From Cyclobacteriaceae bacterium (GTDB lineage Bacteria; Bacteroidota; Bacteroidia; Cytophagales; Cyclobacteriaceae), in the NCBI GenBank assembly GCA_958296015.1, contig CATQIH010000029.1:62001-126000 (forward strand): a stretch of 64,000 bases of DNA. The letters are read 5' to 3'. Under the pieces are notes generated by a model, which saw only the letters and a list, made by a program, of their open reading frames with translations, made no database searches and was not told where the DNA came from. Below, one piece after another: positions 19,066 to 28,867 of this stretch; position 1 is the first letter of the stretch; each line of letters begins with the position of its first letter. Both the position numbers and the translations under genes were made by a program.

Positions 19066-20127
19066 TTAAAAGGCTTCTCCGATAGTAAGATAATAACCGC
19101 TGGTATTCTTACCAAATCCTGCATCCAGCCTGATATTTATCTTCTTCTCTTTGTCCAGCAAAAAGCGGAGTCCACCTCCCAGCGTATATCTGAAATCTTT
19201 GAGTTGAAAGCTTGCTAAGCTATGCGAAACGCTTCCATAACTTACAAAACCAGCCAGTCCGATACGCCAGAAAAGAGGTGCCCGGTATTCGGCCTGCAAT
19301 AGCACCAGATTTCTTTCGCGGTAACGCCCCTCAAAATAGCCACGCATCTTTTTAGGGCCACCCAGCATCGCCAGTTGGTTGAAAGGGGGATTACCAGCCA
19401 TAAAAACAGCATAGCCATTGATAGCCACTAGGTGCTTTGGATGGTTGAGGAAAATGTACTTGCTGGCATCCAGCGAATACGTAGTATACCGAAAATCACT
19501 CCCCGTGATGTTGCCGTTTTTCTGTACAAATGCTTCTGCATATATGCCCTGCTGCGGAAAGAAGACATTGTCTCGTGTGTCATAAATAGCCACCAGTCCC
19601 GGACCGGAGGTAATGCCTCCATCGCTTCCTGTGATCGTATGGTCTGCCAGCATACCTTCCGGGGCCAGTTCGGTGATGCGGTAATCCTCAAACCAGTACC
19701 TTAAGCCTACATACAAATCATGCCGCACCAATTTTAAAAAGTTGATCCTGATTCTGGGAAAATTTACGCTATAGTTTTCTACAAAATCAGGTGCCACCTT
19801 ATTGCCTATGCCGAAGAACTTATACACGTAGCGGTAATAACCTATTTCGCCGTAGCTATAGTATAACTGATTATGAAAATATAGCTGATAGGGAAAATAA
19901 ATCAGTACCTGCTTTTTTAAGGTATAGGCAAGCCCTATCTGTACTTGTGAGGGGCGGGAAGCAGGAGGTTCATGTTTAAAACGAAAGGCATAAATACCTG
20001 CCGCACCAAAACCAAAATCTGTCTCCGGTGCATAAAACACAATAGGAAAGACATAAAAACTGTTGTTGCTGCCCTGTATGCTATCTTGCGAAACTTGTGC
20101 CTGAGCCATCACATATGCAGGCAGCAT
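19066..20127 (-). CDS. BamA/TamA-type outer-membrane beta-barrel protein, N-terminus uncertain
   Basis: 353 residues from the ATG at 20127. The sequence is a succession of amphipathic strands rich in Tyr and Phe and ends in Phe, as outer-membrane barrels do. GPGLVAIYDTRDNVFFPQQG and LGGPKKMRGYFEGRYR match the surface-antigen (D15) domain strands of the Omp85 superfamily. No POTRA domains precede it, so it is a short barrel-only member. The first nine residues (MLPAYVMAQ) are too short for a signal peptide. The same frame continues upstream as signal-like sequence without a start codon, and an ATG at 20194 is one base out of frame. Confidence 0.75.
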   Translation of the reverse strand: MLPAYVMAQAQVSQDSIQGSNNSFYVFPIVFYAPETDFGFGAAGIYAFRFKHEPPASRPSQVQIGLAYTLKKQVLIYFPYQLYFHNQLYYSYGEIGYYRYVYKFFGIGNKVAPDFVENYSVNFPRIRINFLKLVRHDLYVGLRYWFEDYRITELAPEGMLADHTITGSDGGITSGPGLVAIYDTRDNVFFPQQGIYAEAFVQKNGNITGSDFRYTTYSLDASKYIFLNHPKHLVAINGYAVFMAGNPPFNQLAMLGGPKKMRGYFEGRYRERNLVLLQAEYRAPLFWRIGLAGFVSYGSVSHSLASFQLKDFRYTLGGGLRFLLDKEKKINIRLDAGFGKNTSGYYLTIGEAF

Positions 20128-20237
20128 GCTAAGTATAATAAAGCGAACAATAAGAAAATGGTAATGCAGGTTCGTAGGAGTTTGTTTATTCCATAACTAT
20201 ATTTTCGTTACCGCCTTGATTGAAACGATAACAATTG

Positions 20238-21464
20238 CTAGAAACGGGCAGCCATGAGTAAGTTCAGGTCTTTGAACTTCATATTAAACTTGCGGCCAAT
20301 GGCGGCATTGGTCAGGCTGCCGTGGTAGGCGTAGATACCTTTCATAAACCACTTGTTGGCATACAGCATCTCGTCGATACCTCCTACGTCGGCAATCTGC
20401 ATCAAAATAGGCGTAAAGATATTACTGAAAGCTGTGGTAGCCGTGCGCCCTACCCTGGAAGGAATATTAGGCACACAATAGTGAATGACATTGAATTTCC
20501 TGAACACAGGTTTTTTTAACGTAGTTAGTTCCGAGGTTTCAATACAACCTCCCTGATCAATGCTTACGTCGATAATCACCGACTCTTCTTTCATATTAGC
20601 CACCATCTCTTCGGTGACTACAATACGGTTGGCACCTTTTTCTGCACGCACGGCACCAATCACTACATCTGCAAGCTCCAGAGCTTCACTTAGCGTGGTA
20701 ATATCCATAGTAGACGTGTATATCTGCTGGCCCAGGGCGTGTTTGATCCTGCGCAGTTTGTACAGTTGGTTGTCGAAGATCATCACCTGGGCTCCCAGTC
20801 CGAGTGCAGCTCTGGCAGCATATTCACCAACCGTACCTGCACCCAAGATAATTACTTTGGTGGGTGGTACTCCGGTGATGCCGCCCAGCAATACGCCTCT
20901 TCCATCGTTGGCACTGCTTAGGTATTGTGCAGCGATGTTCATTACCGTGCTTCCTGCGATCTCGCTCATGGCTCTTACCACAGGCATACCTCCTACTTTA
21001 TCTTCCAGAAACTCAAAGGCTATGCCTGTTAGCTTTCGTTTGTTCATAGCCTGGATAAAATCAGGCTTCTGGTTGCCAAGCTGCAAAGCAGACACTACAC
21101 TGGTGCCAGGTTTCATCAGCTCTATCTCTTCTAAGGTGGGGGGTTCTACTTTCAGCACGATGTCAGCTTCATACGCTTCTTTGGCAGAATAGACAATTTT
21201 GGCTCCGGCTTCGCTATATTCGTTGTCTGTAAATTTTGACCCGTTCCCTGCACCAGTTTCTACCAACACTTCGTGACCCATGTTGGCAAGCACTGCCACT
21301 GAAGCAGGAGTTAGGATGACTCTGTTTTCCTGTAATGATATCTCACGAGGTATCCCTAAGTTGAGCGACTGCCTGCCTTCTTTTACTTTGAGAAGTTGTT
21401 CCTGTGGATACAGTGCCTGCTCCTTGGCCAGTTCCTTGAACCCGTTCTTTAGTTGATCACTCAT
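20238..21464 (-). CDS. ald: Alanine dehydrogenase
   Basis: NAD-dependent interconversion of alanine and pyruvate plus ammonia. 408 residues, longer than the classical 370 because of about 35 extra N-terminal residues, common in Bacteroidota. Family blocks are LGIPREISLQENRVILTP (36-53), the Rossmann motif GAGTVGEYAA (208-217), VIIDVSIDQGGC and HYCVPNIPSRVGRT. Its start overlaps the end of tsaE by 8 bp, a frequent gene pair in this phylum. Members here are also annotated as NAD(P) transhydrogenase-like, but length and motifs favour alanine dehydrogenase. Confidence 0.9.
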   Translation of the reverse strand: MSDQLKNGFKELAKEQALYPQEQLLKVKEGRQSLNLGIPREISLQENRVILTPASVAVLANMGHEVLVETGAGNGSKFTDNEYSEAGAKIVYSAKEAYEADIVLKVEPPTLEEIELMKPGTSVVSALQLGNQKPDFIQAMNKRKLTGIAFEFLEDKVGGMPVVRAMSEIAGSTVMNIAAQYLSSANDGRGVLLGGITGVPPTKVIILGAGTVGEYAARAALGLGAQVMIFDNQLYKLRRIKHALGQQIYTSTMDITTLSEALELADVVIGAVRAEKGANRIVVTEEMVANMKEESVIIDVSIDQGGCIETSELTTLKKPVFRKFNVIHYCVPNIPSRVGRTATTAFSNIFTPILMQIADVGGIDEMLYANKWFMKGIYAYHGSLTNAAIGRKFNMKFKDLNLLMAARF

Positions 21465-21894
21465 ATTTTTTCAAATAAATACCTCTACTATTATCTGCAT
21501 TAGCTTCTATCCGGATGCTTAGGTAATGTTCGGGAAACAGGGCATCAATGTTGGATGGCCATTCTACAAAACAGTAGTTGCCAGAGTAAAAGTACTCATT
21601 TACACCCATATCCAATGCTTCTGCTGCATCTTGTATCCTGTAAAAGTCGAAATGATAGAAAATATCATCGCCAGCATTTCTGTATTCATTGACCAGGGCA
21701 AACGTGGGGCTGCTGACTACGTCCTGCACTCCGAAAGCATGGCAAACAGCCTTAATCAGTGTTGTTTTCCCTGCACCCATGGCACCATCAAACAGCCAGA
21801 TGCGCTCATCACCGGCAAAGTCAATCATACTTTTTGCCATCTCTGGCAACTCACCTATATGCGCACAATGCAAAGCCAAACTACGATCAGGCAT
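21457..21894 (-). CDS. tsaE: tRNA threonylcarbamoyladenosine biosynthesis ATPase TsaE
   Basis: ATPase that works with TsaB and TsaD to install t6A37 on ANN-decoding tRNAs. 145 residues. Walker A GAMGAGKT at 37-44, the SSPTFALVNEY segment after it, and HFDFYRI are diagnostic. It is overlapped by the porX end (8 bp) on one side and the ald start (8 bp) on the other, so the three form one coupled transcript. Confidence 0.95.
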   Translation of the reverse strand: MPDRSLALHCAHIGELPEMAKSMIDFAGDERIWLFDGAMGAGKTTLIKAVCHAFGVQDVVSSPTFALVNEYRNAGDDIFYHFDFYRIQDAAEALDMGVNEYFYSGNYCFVEWPSNIDALFPEHYLSIRIEANADNSRGIYLKKYE

Positions 21895-23446
21895 TTTTAG
21901 GCGACAAGGTCACAAATGGTATAATCATTTCTTCCATTGATACGCCTCCATGCTGAAAGGTATCCTTGTAGTAATTAACATAGTAGTTATAGTTATTAGG
22001 ATACGCAAAGAAATAATCCTGTGCAGCAAAAGCATACGTTGTAGACACATTCAGCCGGGGTAGAAAAAGGCTCTCCGGCTTTTTGACCGCAAAAACTTTA
22101 TTGCTATCGAAATTTAAATTTTTACCTTGCTTGTAGCGCAGGTTGGTATTGGTGTTGCGGTCGCCGATGATCTTGGCCGGGCGTTTCACCCGAATGGTAC
22201 CATGATCTGTGGCAATCATCACCTTTACATCCAGACGCGACAGTCTTTTGAACAAATCCAGCAGTGGAGAATGCTGAAACCACGACTGTGTGAGCGAACG
22301 GTAAGCAGATTCATCAGGAGCCAGTTCGCGGATCATCTCCAAGTCGGTGCGGGCATGAGACAGCATGTCTACAAAATTGTAAACCACCACATTGAGTTGG
22401 TTGCCCATCAGGTTGTTGAAAGAATCTACCAGTTGCTTGCCCTGCTGTGTCTGGGTGATCTTGTGATAGCTTGTTTTGATATCAATCCGGTTTTTTTTAA
22501 GCTGTCTTTTCAGAAACTCATGCTCGTGGTTGTTTTTGCCTTCTTCCTGATCTTCTCCCACCCATAGGTCGCTATGGTATTTTGCCATGTCTGAAGGAAG
22601 CATCCCGGAAAAGATGGCGTTCCGCGAGTACGCGGTAGTAGTAGGCAGAATAGAGTAAAAAGCACTCTCTTCTTCTACATTATAATATTGGGTGATGGTA
22701 GATTCCAGAATTTTCCATTGATCGTAGCGCAGGTTGTCTATCAAAATAAAGAAGAGCGGTTTATCGTTGCTGATTTCAGGAAAAACCTTCTTCTGCATCA
22801 GTTGATGAGACAGCAATGGCTTGTCGATATCCACCTCATTGAGCCAGGATTCGTAGTTATTGGATATAAAACGGGCAAAATTTGAGTTGGCCTCATCTTT
22901 CTGCATATCCAACACTTCCGACATGCTTTTTTCTTCTGTATTGTCGATGGCCAGTTCCCAGAAAGCCAGTTTTTTGTATACCTCTACCCATTCCTGGTGG
23001 CTCATGTCTTCATTATAAGCCATGCTGATGTTACGAAAATCCTGCTGATAGCTTTGGTTTGTTTTTTCTGATACCAATCGCCTATTATCCAGAATCTTCT
23101 TCACCGAAAGCAATATCTGGTTGGGGTTCAGCGGCTTGATCAGATAGTCGCTGATTTGAGCACCAATGGCTTGCTCCATGATCATTTCTTCTTCGCTTTT
23201 GGTGATCATCACCACCGGCACGTTGGGTTTGGCAGCCTTAATATGTGCCAGCGTCTCAAGTCCGGTCATACCAGGCATGTTTTCATCAAGGAAGACAATA
23301 TCAAAGTTCATTTGATCGATCTTGTCTATCGCATCGGCTCCACTGTTGACAGCCACCACATCATAGCCCTTTTTCTCAAGAAATAGCGTATGAGGTCTTA
23401 GCAGGTCTATTTCATCATCTGCCCATAAAATTGTGTATTTTTGCAT
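21887..23446 (-). CDS. porX: PorX-type response regulator with PglZ domain
   Basis: 519 residues from the ATG at 23446 (MQKYTILWADDE). The open frame extends 84 codons further but that part is not conserved. The receiver domain (1-120) has the acidic pair D10/D11, phosphoacceptor D54 in FLDENMP, and K in MITKSE. The C-terminal PglZ/alkaline phosphatase-like domain shows FFILIDNLRYDQW, YNFVDMLSHART and ATDHGTIRVKRP with metal-binding Asp/His residues. P. gingivalis PorX has the same architecture and length (518) and controls type IX secretion genes with PorY and SigP. No PorY-like kinase is nearby, which is usual. Confidence 0.92.
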   Translation of the reverse strand: MQKYTILWADDEIDLLRPHTLFLEKKGYDVVAVNSGADAIDKIDQMNFDIVFLDENMPGMTGLETLAHIKAAKPNVPVVMITKSEEEMIMEQAIGAQISDYLIKPLNPNQILLSVKKILDNRRLVSEKTNQSYQQDFRNISMAYNEDMSHQEWVEVYKKLAFWELAIDNTEEKSMSEVLDMQKDEANSNFARFISNNYESWLNEVDIDKPLLSHQLMQKKVFPEISNDKPLFFILIDNLRYDQWKILESTITQYYNVEEESAFYSILPTTTAYSRNAIFSGMLPSDMAKYHSDLWVGEDQEEGKNNHEHEFLKRQLKKNRIDIKTSYHKITQTQQGKQLVDSFNNLMGNQLNVVVYNFVDMLSHARTDLEMIRELAPDESAYRSLTQSWFQHSPLLDLFKRLSRLDVKVMIATDHGTIRVKRPAKIIGDRNTNTNLRYKQGKNLNFDSNKVFAVKKPESLFLPRLNVSTTYAFAAQDYFFAYPNNYNYYVNYYKDTFQHGGVSMEEMIIPFVTLSPKNA

Positions 23447-23602
23447 CCGAAGTATTGATTTTAAATTTACAGAACCATTGGCTTTCAGGGACGTTCCCTT
23501 AATAATACAATATATAAAGTATACCGATGGCGTATCAAAAGGTTTGGCCAAGGTGCCAGACAGATATACAAACTTACAAAATAGGATAAGCAAATTAACA
23601 CC

Positions 23603-24859
23603 TTGAATAAAAGAAAAGTTTTCAACGATCCGGTGTATGGCTTTATCAATATACCTACTGATCTGATTTTTGACATTATTGAGCATCCTTACTTTCAAAG
23701 ATTACGCCGTATCAAACAAATGGGTATGGCTGATTACGTGTACCCAGGCGCATTGCATACGCGTTTCCACCATGCACTGGGTGCTATGCATCTGATGCAG
23801 AACACCCTCGATAGCCTGCGCAACAAGGGGCAGGAAATTTCTGAAGATGAGTGTGAGGCCACACTAATCGCTATTTTGCTGCATGATATTGGCCATGGCC
23901 CCTTCTCTCATGCCCTGGAATATGTGCTGTTGCCAGGCATAAGCCATGAGTATATGTCTAAACTCATCATTAACCGTCTGGCAGCGCATTTTGGGGGCAA
24001 CCTACCCCTGGCCTATCGCGTGTTTACCAATACTTATGAGAGAAAATTTTTTCACCAACTGGTTTCCAGTCAGCTCGATATCGATCGCCTGGATTATCTG
24101 AAGCGCGACTGCTTCTATACAGGCGTTTCGGAGGGCGAAATTGGTGCTGACAGGATCATCAAGATGCTGGATGTACGCAACGACCAGGTAGTGGTAGAAG
24201 AGAAAGGTATTTACAGTATTGAGAACTTTCTGAATGCACGCAGGCTCATGTACTGGCAGGTGTATTTGCACAAAGCCAGCGTAAGTGCTGAAAAGATGCT
24301 GGTATCTGTGGTGCAAAGAGTCAAATACCTGGTAGACAAAGGCATTTCGGTACCGGCAAGTCCGCCACTGGCCTTTTTTCTAGAAAACCATATACCCCCG
24401 CAAGATTTTGAACTGTTGACCGAACTTCTGACCCAGTTTACGGCACTGGATGATTTTGATGTATGGAGTGCTATCAAACTCTGGCAGCACCACACAGACA
24501 ATGTGCTGGCGACCCTTAGCAGGATGCTTTTAGAGCGGAAGCTGTTTCGTATTCAGCTATCTAACCACGAAATAGATCCGGCTCTTTATCAGTATTTGAG
24601 TGCCAGCGTAAGTCAGGAAATGCATGTGTCTGCTGAAGATGTTTCTTTTTTTCTGATTCAGGGCAGCATCAGCAATGCAGCATATATTTCTGGCGGACAA
24701 AAAATAAATATTCTTACCAAGGAGGGCAAGATTTTTGACATAGCACAGGCATCCGATTTGCCAAATATCAAGGCAATGAGCAAAATTGTAAAAAAATACT
24801 ACCTATGCTGGCCCAAGCGCATCAACTTGCAGCACAACAGCATACCAGATAACCTATAG
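23603..24859 (+). CDS. HD-domain phosphohydrolase, TTG start
   Basis: 418 residues. It starts at a TTG (23603) giving NKRKVFNDPVYGFI, the conserved N-terminus of this family. The next in-frame ATG would remove about 39 conserved residues, and an in-frame TAG lies 18 bp upstream. Metal ligands of the HD fold are in HTRFHHALG (52-60) and LLHDIGHGPFSHALE (92-106). It belongs with the SAMHD1/dGTPase-like hydrolases; the nucleotide substrate is unknown. It is divergent from porX and heads the lipid A operon, 6 bp before lpxD. Confidence 0.88.
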   Translation: MNKRKVFNDPVYGFINIPTDLIFDIIEHPYFQRLRRIKQMGMADYVYPGALHTRFHHALGAMHLMQNTLDSLRNKGQEISEDECEATLIAILLHDIGHGPFSHALEYVLLPGISHEYMSKLIINRLAAHFGGNLPLAYRVFTNTYERKFFHQLVSSQLDIDRLDYLKRDCFYTGVSEGEIGADRIIKMLDVRNDQVVVEEKGIYSIENFLNARRLMYWQVYLHKASVSAEKMLVSVVQRVKYLVDKGISVPASPPLAFFLENHIPPQDFELLTELLTQFTALDDFDVWSAIKLWQHHTDNVLATLSRMLLERKLFRIQLSNHEIDPALYQYLSASVSQEMHVSAEDVSFFLIQGSISNAAYISGGQKINILTKEGKIFDIAQASDLPNIKAMSKIVKKYYLCWPKRINLQHNSIPDNL

Positions 24860-24865
24860 ATTTTT

Positions 24866-25918
24866 ATGTTAGAATTTAGCGTAGACTACATCGCCAGACT
24901 GCTGAGCGGAGAGGTGCAGGGCAACAGTGCTGTTTCCATCCGTAAACTTAGCAAAATCGAGACTGCCCTGCCCGGGGCACTTTCTTTTTTGTCAAATCCC
25001 AAATACGAACCTTCTATTTATACCACCCAGGCTAGTGCTGTGATCGTTAAAAGTGATTTCAAGCCTCGCAAACCGCTAACAGCTACGCTGATCAAAGTAG
25101 AAGATCCCTACCTGGCTTTTACTACGCTGCTGGAAGAATACAACAAACAACTGGTGCTACAAAAAACCGGCATAGAAGAGCCTTCTTTTATGGGTAGCCA
25201 TGCCAAAACCGGAGATCACGTATACCGGGGTGCTTTTTCTTACATCGGTACCCATTGTGAAATAGGTAATCATGTAAAAATCTATCCTCATGTATACTTG
25301 GGCGACCATGTGAAGGTAGGCGATCATACAATTATCTATAGTGGGGCCAAAATATATGCCAACACACAGATTGGTGCCGGTTGTACCATCCACGCCGGTG
25401 CTGTGATCGGAAGCGATGGATTTGGCTTTGCTCCACAGCCTGACGGCACCTACAAAACCATCCCGCAGGTAGGCAATGTCATTATTGGCAATGATGTGAG
25501 CATTGGGGCCAACACCACCATCGACTGTGCCACGCTGGAGTCTACCCTGATCAGAGATGGCGTGAAGCTGGATAACCTGATCCAGATTGCGCACAACGTA
25601 GAAATTGGCGAAAATACCGTAGTGGCCGCGCAAAGCGGTATATCAGGGTCTACCAAAATAGGCAAAGGCTGCGTTATTGCTGGCCAGGTAGGCATTATCG
25701 GCCATTTAACCATTGGCGACAATGTGAAGGTAGCTGCACAATCAGGTATAGGAAAGTCGCTGGAAGAAAACAGCATAGAAATGGGCAGCCCTAGTTTTGA
25801 TAGGAAAAAATACTTGCGTACCTATGCGGTATTCAAGAACTTGCCTGATTTAGTGCAACGTATCAACGAACTAGAAAAAAAAGTACTAAATTTGCCCACC
25901 AGTAGTGAGGACAAGTAA
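24866..25918 (+). CDS. lpxD: UDP-3-O-(3-hydroxyacyl)glucosamine N-acyltransferase
   Basis: Third step of lipid A synthesis: N-acylation by 3-hydroxyacyl-ACP. 350 residues. The N-terminal uridine-binding domain has LSKIETALPGALSFLSNPKY, and the left-handed beta-helix of hexapeptide repeats spans about 100-320. QIAHNVEIGENTVVAAQSG contains the catalytic-type His. The C-terminal helix (FKNLPDLVQRINELEKKV) fits the family. It lies 3 bp before lpxC/fabZ. Confidence 0.96.
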   Translation: MLEFSVDYIARLLSGEVQGNSAVSIRKLSKIETALPGALSFLSNPKYEPSIYTTQASAVIVKSDFKPRKPLTATLIKVEDPYLAFTTLLEEYNKQLVLQKTGIEEPSFMGSHAKTGDHVYRGAFSYIGTHCEIGNHVKIYPHVYLGDHVKVGDHTIIYSGAKIYANTQIGAGCTIHAGAVIGSDGFGFAPQPDGTYKTIPQVGNVIIGNDVSIGANTTIDCATLESTLIRDGVKLDNLIQIAHNVEIGENTVVAAQSGISGSTKIGKGCVIAGQVGIIGHLTIGDNVKVAAQSGIGKSLEENSIEMGSPSFDRKKYLRTYAVFKNLPDLVQRINELEKKVLNLPTSSEDK

Positions 25919-25921
25919 ACA

Positions 25922-27316
25922 ATGAATATTAAGCAGCACACAATCAAGAAATCAGTCAATGTATCTGGTGTAGGTTTGCATACGGGTGTAAGCACCAATA
26001 TGACTTTTTTGCCTGCCAACCCAAACCACGGTATCAAATTTCAGCGAACAGATATTGAAGGCCAACCTGTTGTCGATGCAGATGTCGATAATGTAGTAGA
26101 CATATCTCGCGGCACTTCTATTGAGCAAAGTGGTGCTCGCATCAATACGGTAGAACATACGCTGGCCGCTATGGTGGGTATGCAGATCGATAATGTGCTG
26201 ATCCAGTTAGACGGGCCGGAGCCTCCCATTATGGATGGCAGCTCTAAGATGTTTGTGGACAGCCTGACGGAAGCAGGCCAGGAAGAGCAAAATGCCCTGA
26301 GAAACTATTTTGAAGTGAAAGAAGGCACCTTCTACCGTGAGCCTGAACGCAATGTAGAAATTGCCGCCCTGCCACTGGATGATTACCGGCTGACGGTGAT
26401 GATTGATTACAACTCTCCGGTACTGGGCAGCCAACATGCCTCTCTAAATGATATTCAGGAGTTTCCTAAAGAGATTGCTGCATGTCGTACTTTTTGCTTT
26501 CTGCACGAGCTGGAAATGCTCTACAAAAATAACCTGATCAAAGGAGGCGATCTTAATAATGCCATTGTGGTGGTTGACCGCCAGGTGAAAGACAATGAAC
26601 TCGATTATCTGGCAGGGCTTTTTAATAAGCCAAAAGTAGAAGTCAAAAAGGAGGGCATTCTCAACAATATAGAGCTGCGCTATAAGAACGAACCTGCCCG
26701 GCACAAACTGCTGGATATGGTAGGCGACCTGGCACTGGTAGGCCGTCCGCTCAAAGCGCAGATACTGGCTGCACGCCCTGGGCATGCTGCTAATGTGGCT
26801 TTTGCTAAAAAACTCAAGAAGTCGATGCTGGCCAACGAAAGTGCCGCCCTACCGCAATACGACCCGAAGCTTCCTCCTTTGCTGAATATCAATCAAATTA
26901 CCCAGATGCTACCGCATCGCTATCCTTTTCTGATGATTGATAAAATATACCATTTGGATGAAAAATCTGTATGTGGTGTCAAAAACGTAACAATCAACGA
27001 GCCTTTCTTCCAAGGGCATTTTCCCGGCAACCCCGTGATGCCCGGTGTGCTACAGGTAGAAGCGATGGTCCAGACAGGAGGTATCCTGGTGCTGAGCACC
27101 GTACCTGATCCTGAGAATTACTGGACATATTTTCTGGCGATTGAAAACTGCCGGTTCAGAAAAATGGTGCTCCCAGGAGATACACTGGTGATTAAGTGCG
27201 AATTGCTGGCTCCCATCAAAAGAGGTATTGCTAAAATGAAATCCCAGGCATTTGTTGGCAGCAATCTTGTAAGCGAAGCTACCATGTCGGCCAGTATTGT
27301 AAAGAAAGATTCATGA
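25922..27316 (+). CDS. lpxC/fabZ: LpxC deacetylase - FabZ dehydratase fusion
   Basis: 464 residues joining two enzymes. Residues 1-305 are LpxC, the zinc deacetylase committing step of lipid A, with [10 protein letters not shown] (zinc ligand H79) and [14 protein letters not shown] (His and Asp ligands). From about 320 it is FabZ, the 3-hydroxyacyl-ACP dehydratase: [11 protein letters not shown], then [18 protein letters not shown] with the catalytic His and Glu. This fusion is characteristic of Bacteroidota and some relatives. lpxA overlaps its end by 4 bp. Confidence 0.97.
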   Translation: MNIKQHTIKKSVNVSGVGLHTGVSTNMTFLPANPNHGIKFQRTDIEGQPVVDADVDNVVDISRGTSIEQSGARINTVEHTLAAMVGMQIDNVLIQLDGPEPPIMDGSSKMFVDSLTEAGQEEQNALRNYFEVKEGTFYREPERNVEIAALPLDDYRLTVMIDYNSPVLGSQHASLNDIQEFPKEIAACRTFCFLHELEMLYKNNLIKGGDLNNAIVVVDRQVKDNELDYLAGLFNKPKVEVKKEGILNNIELRYKNEPARHKLLDMVGDLALVGRPLKAQILAARPGHAANVAFAKKLKKSMLANESAALPQYDPKLPPLLNINQITQMLPHRYPFLMIDKIYHLDEKSVCGVKNVTINEPFFQGHFPGNPVMPGVLQVEAMVQTGGILVLSTVPDPENYWTYFLAIENCRFRKMVLPGDTLVIKCELLAPIKRGIAKMKSQAFVGSNLVSEATMSASIVKKDS

Positions 27317-28092
27317 ATCAGCCCTTAGCATATATACACCCCGAAGCAAAAATTGCTGCCAACGTAGTAATTGAGCCTTTTACTACTATTTATAAAAATG
27401 TGGTAATCGAAGAAGGAACCTGGATAGGCTCCAATGTGACGATCATGGAAGGAGCACGGATAGGCAAGAACTGCAAAATATTTCCAGGTGCAGTCATTTC
27501 TGCCGTACCCCAGGACCTGAAGTTTGCCGGTGAAGATACCGTCGTAGTTATTGGCGATGGCACAACCATCCGGGAATGTGTAACCATCAACCGCGGTACT
27601 GTAGATAGGTACAAGACCGAAATAGGCAAGCATTGCCTGATCATGGCTTATGTGCATTTGGGTCACGATTGTATCGTAGGAGATTACTGCATACTAGGCA
27701 ATACCACACAGTTGGCTGGCCATGTACAGATTGACAACTACGCTATTTTTGGCGGTGCATGTGCCGTACAGCAGTTTACCAAGATTGGTGCTCATACTTA
27801 TATTGGAGGGGGTTCGCTGGTTAGAAAAGACGTGCCACCCTTCACCAAAGCAGCCAGAGAGCCGGTCAGCTATGTGGGTATCAATTCTATAGGGTTGCGC
27901 AGAAGAGGTTACTCAAGCGAAGCTATTAGCGAAATACAGAATATTTACCGTATCATTTACTTGAGTGGCCTAAACAACTCAGTAGCTCTATCTGAAATTG
28001 AGATGCGAATGGCTCCTTCCAAAGAAAGAGATGAGATCATTCAGTTTATCCAAACCTCAGAAAGAGGTATTATGAAAGGCCCGACAGAATAG
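27313..28092 (+). CDS. lpxA: UDP-N-acetylglucosamine O-acyltransferase
   Basis: First step of lipid A synthesis. 259 residues, the normal length. Hexapeptide beta-helix from residue 5 to about 190, with IAANVVIEPFTTIY and AYVHLGHDCIVGDYC (catalytic His region). The C-terminal helical part, QNIYRIIYLSGLNNS, is family-typical. The start ATG overlaps the lpxC/fabZ stop, indicating translational coupling. Confidence 0.96.
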   Translation: MNQPLAYIHPEAKIAANVVIEPFTTIYKNVVIEEGTWIGSNVTIMEGARIGKNCKIFPGAVISAVPQDLKFAGEDTVVVIGDGTTIRECVTINRGTVDRYKTEIGKHCLIMAYVHLGHDCIVGDYCILGNTTQLAGHVQIDNYAIFGGACAVQQFTKIGAHTYIGGGSLVRKDVPPFTKAAREPVSYVGINSIGLRRRGYSSEAISEIQNIYRIIYLSGLNNSVALSEIEMRMAPSKERDEIIQFIQTSERGIMKGPTE

Positions 28093-28125
28093 CCATGCAA
28101 TACTTTTTGTGCAAAAACTCCTCTG

Positions 28126-28743
28126 ATGCAGATTGAGATCAGAAATTTAGGCAAAAAGTTTTACCGTGAGTGGGTATTCAGAAATGTTCATCTTACTTTG
28201 CACAAAGGTGCAGCTTATGTATTTACCGGACCCAATGGAAGTGGAAAATCTACCCTGATGCTCACGCTGACAGGTATGATCCCAGCTACGCAGGGAGAAA
28301 TTATTTACAAAAATGCGCAACAAACGATACCGCCTGATGATTTCTATCAGTATCAGTCTGTTGCAGCACCTTATATGGAACTGATAGAAGAATATACGCT
28401 AAAAGAGTTGCTGGATTTTCATTTTTCGTTCAAAGCTCCTTTGGCATCTTATAGTAGTAAGGATATATTGCAGGCGATGTATCTGGAAAATGCCCGGCAT
28501 AAATACATCAAACAGTTTTCTTCAGGAATGAAGCAAAGACTTAAACTGGGATTGGCTTTTTATGCAGATAGCCCGGTATTATTCCTGGATGAGCCTGGTT
28601 CTAATTTGGATCAACAAGGCATTCAGTGGTACAGAACGGAGGTACAACGGGCCCTGAAAGAAAAATTGATAGTAATCTGCTCAAATCAACTTTATGAGTA
28701 TGATTTTTCAGAAAATATTATTAATATTGAACAATATAAATAA
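28126..28743 (+). CDS. ABC transporter ATP-binding protein
   Basis: 205 residues with Walker A GPNGSGKS (near 36-43), signature FSSGMKQRLKLG, and Walker B plus the following LFLDEPGSNLD. No membrane partner is adjacent, so the cargo is unknown. It follows lpxA by 33 bp on the same strand and may be the last gene of the lpx operon. Single ATPases of this size after lpxA occur in other Cytophagia and are annotated only as ABC ATPase. Confidence 0.88.
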   Translation: MQIEIRNLGKKFYREWVFRNVHLTLHKGAAYVFTGPNGSGKSTLMLTLTGMIPATQGEIIYKNAQQTIPPDDFYQYQSVAAPYMELIEEYTLKELLDFHFSFKAPLASYSSKDILQAMYLENARHKYIKQFSSGMKQRLKLGLAFYADSPVLFLDEPGSNLDQQGIQWYRTEVQRALKEKLIVICSNQLYEYDFSENIINIEQYK

Positions 28744-28867
28744 ATACTTGTAATATTTTTCACATTATTTATGCTTTTTAATAAGATTTTTTGTCATACT
28801 TTGCAATAAAATAAAATAATTAGCGTCATTTTTGCAGACGCTAAGCCATACTAAAATCAAAAATTCT

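Noticed and set aside
21526-21900. Plus-strand open frame opposite tsaE
   Set aside because: It is the mirror of a gene with clear Walker A and family motifs.
23447-23698. 84-residue N-terminal extension of PorX
   Set aside because: The receiver domain starts at MQKYTILWADDE and the resulting length equals P. gingivalis PorX; the extension overlaps the divergent HD gene.
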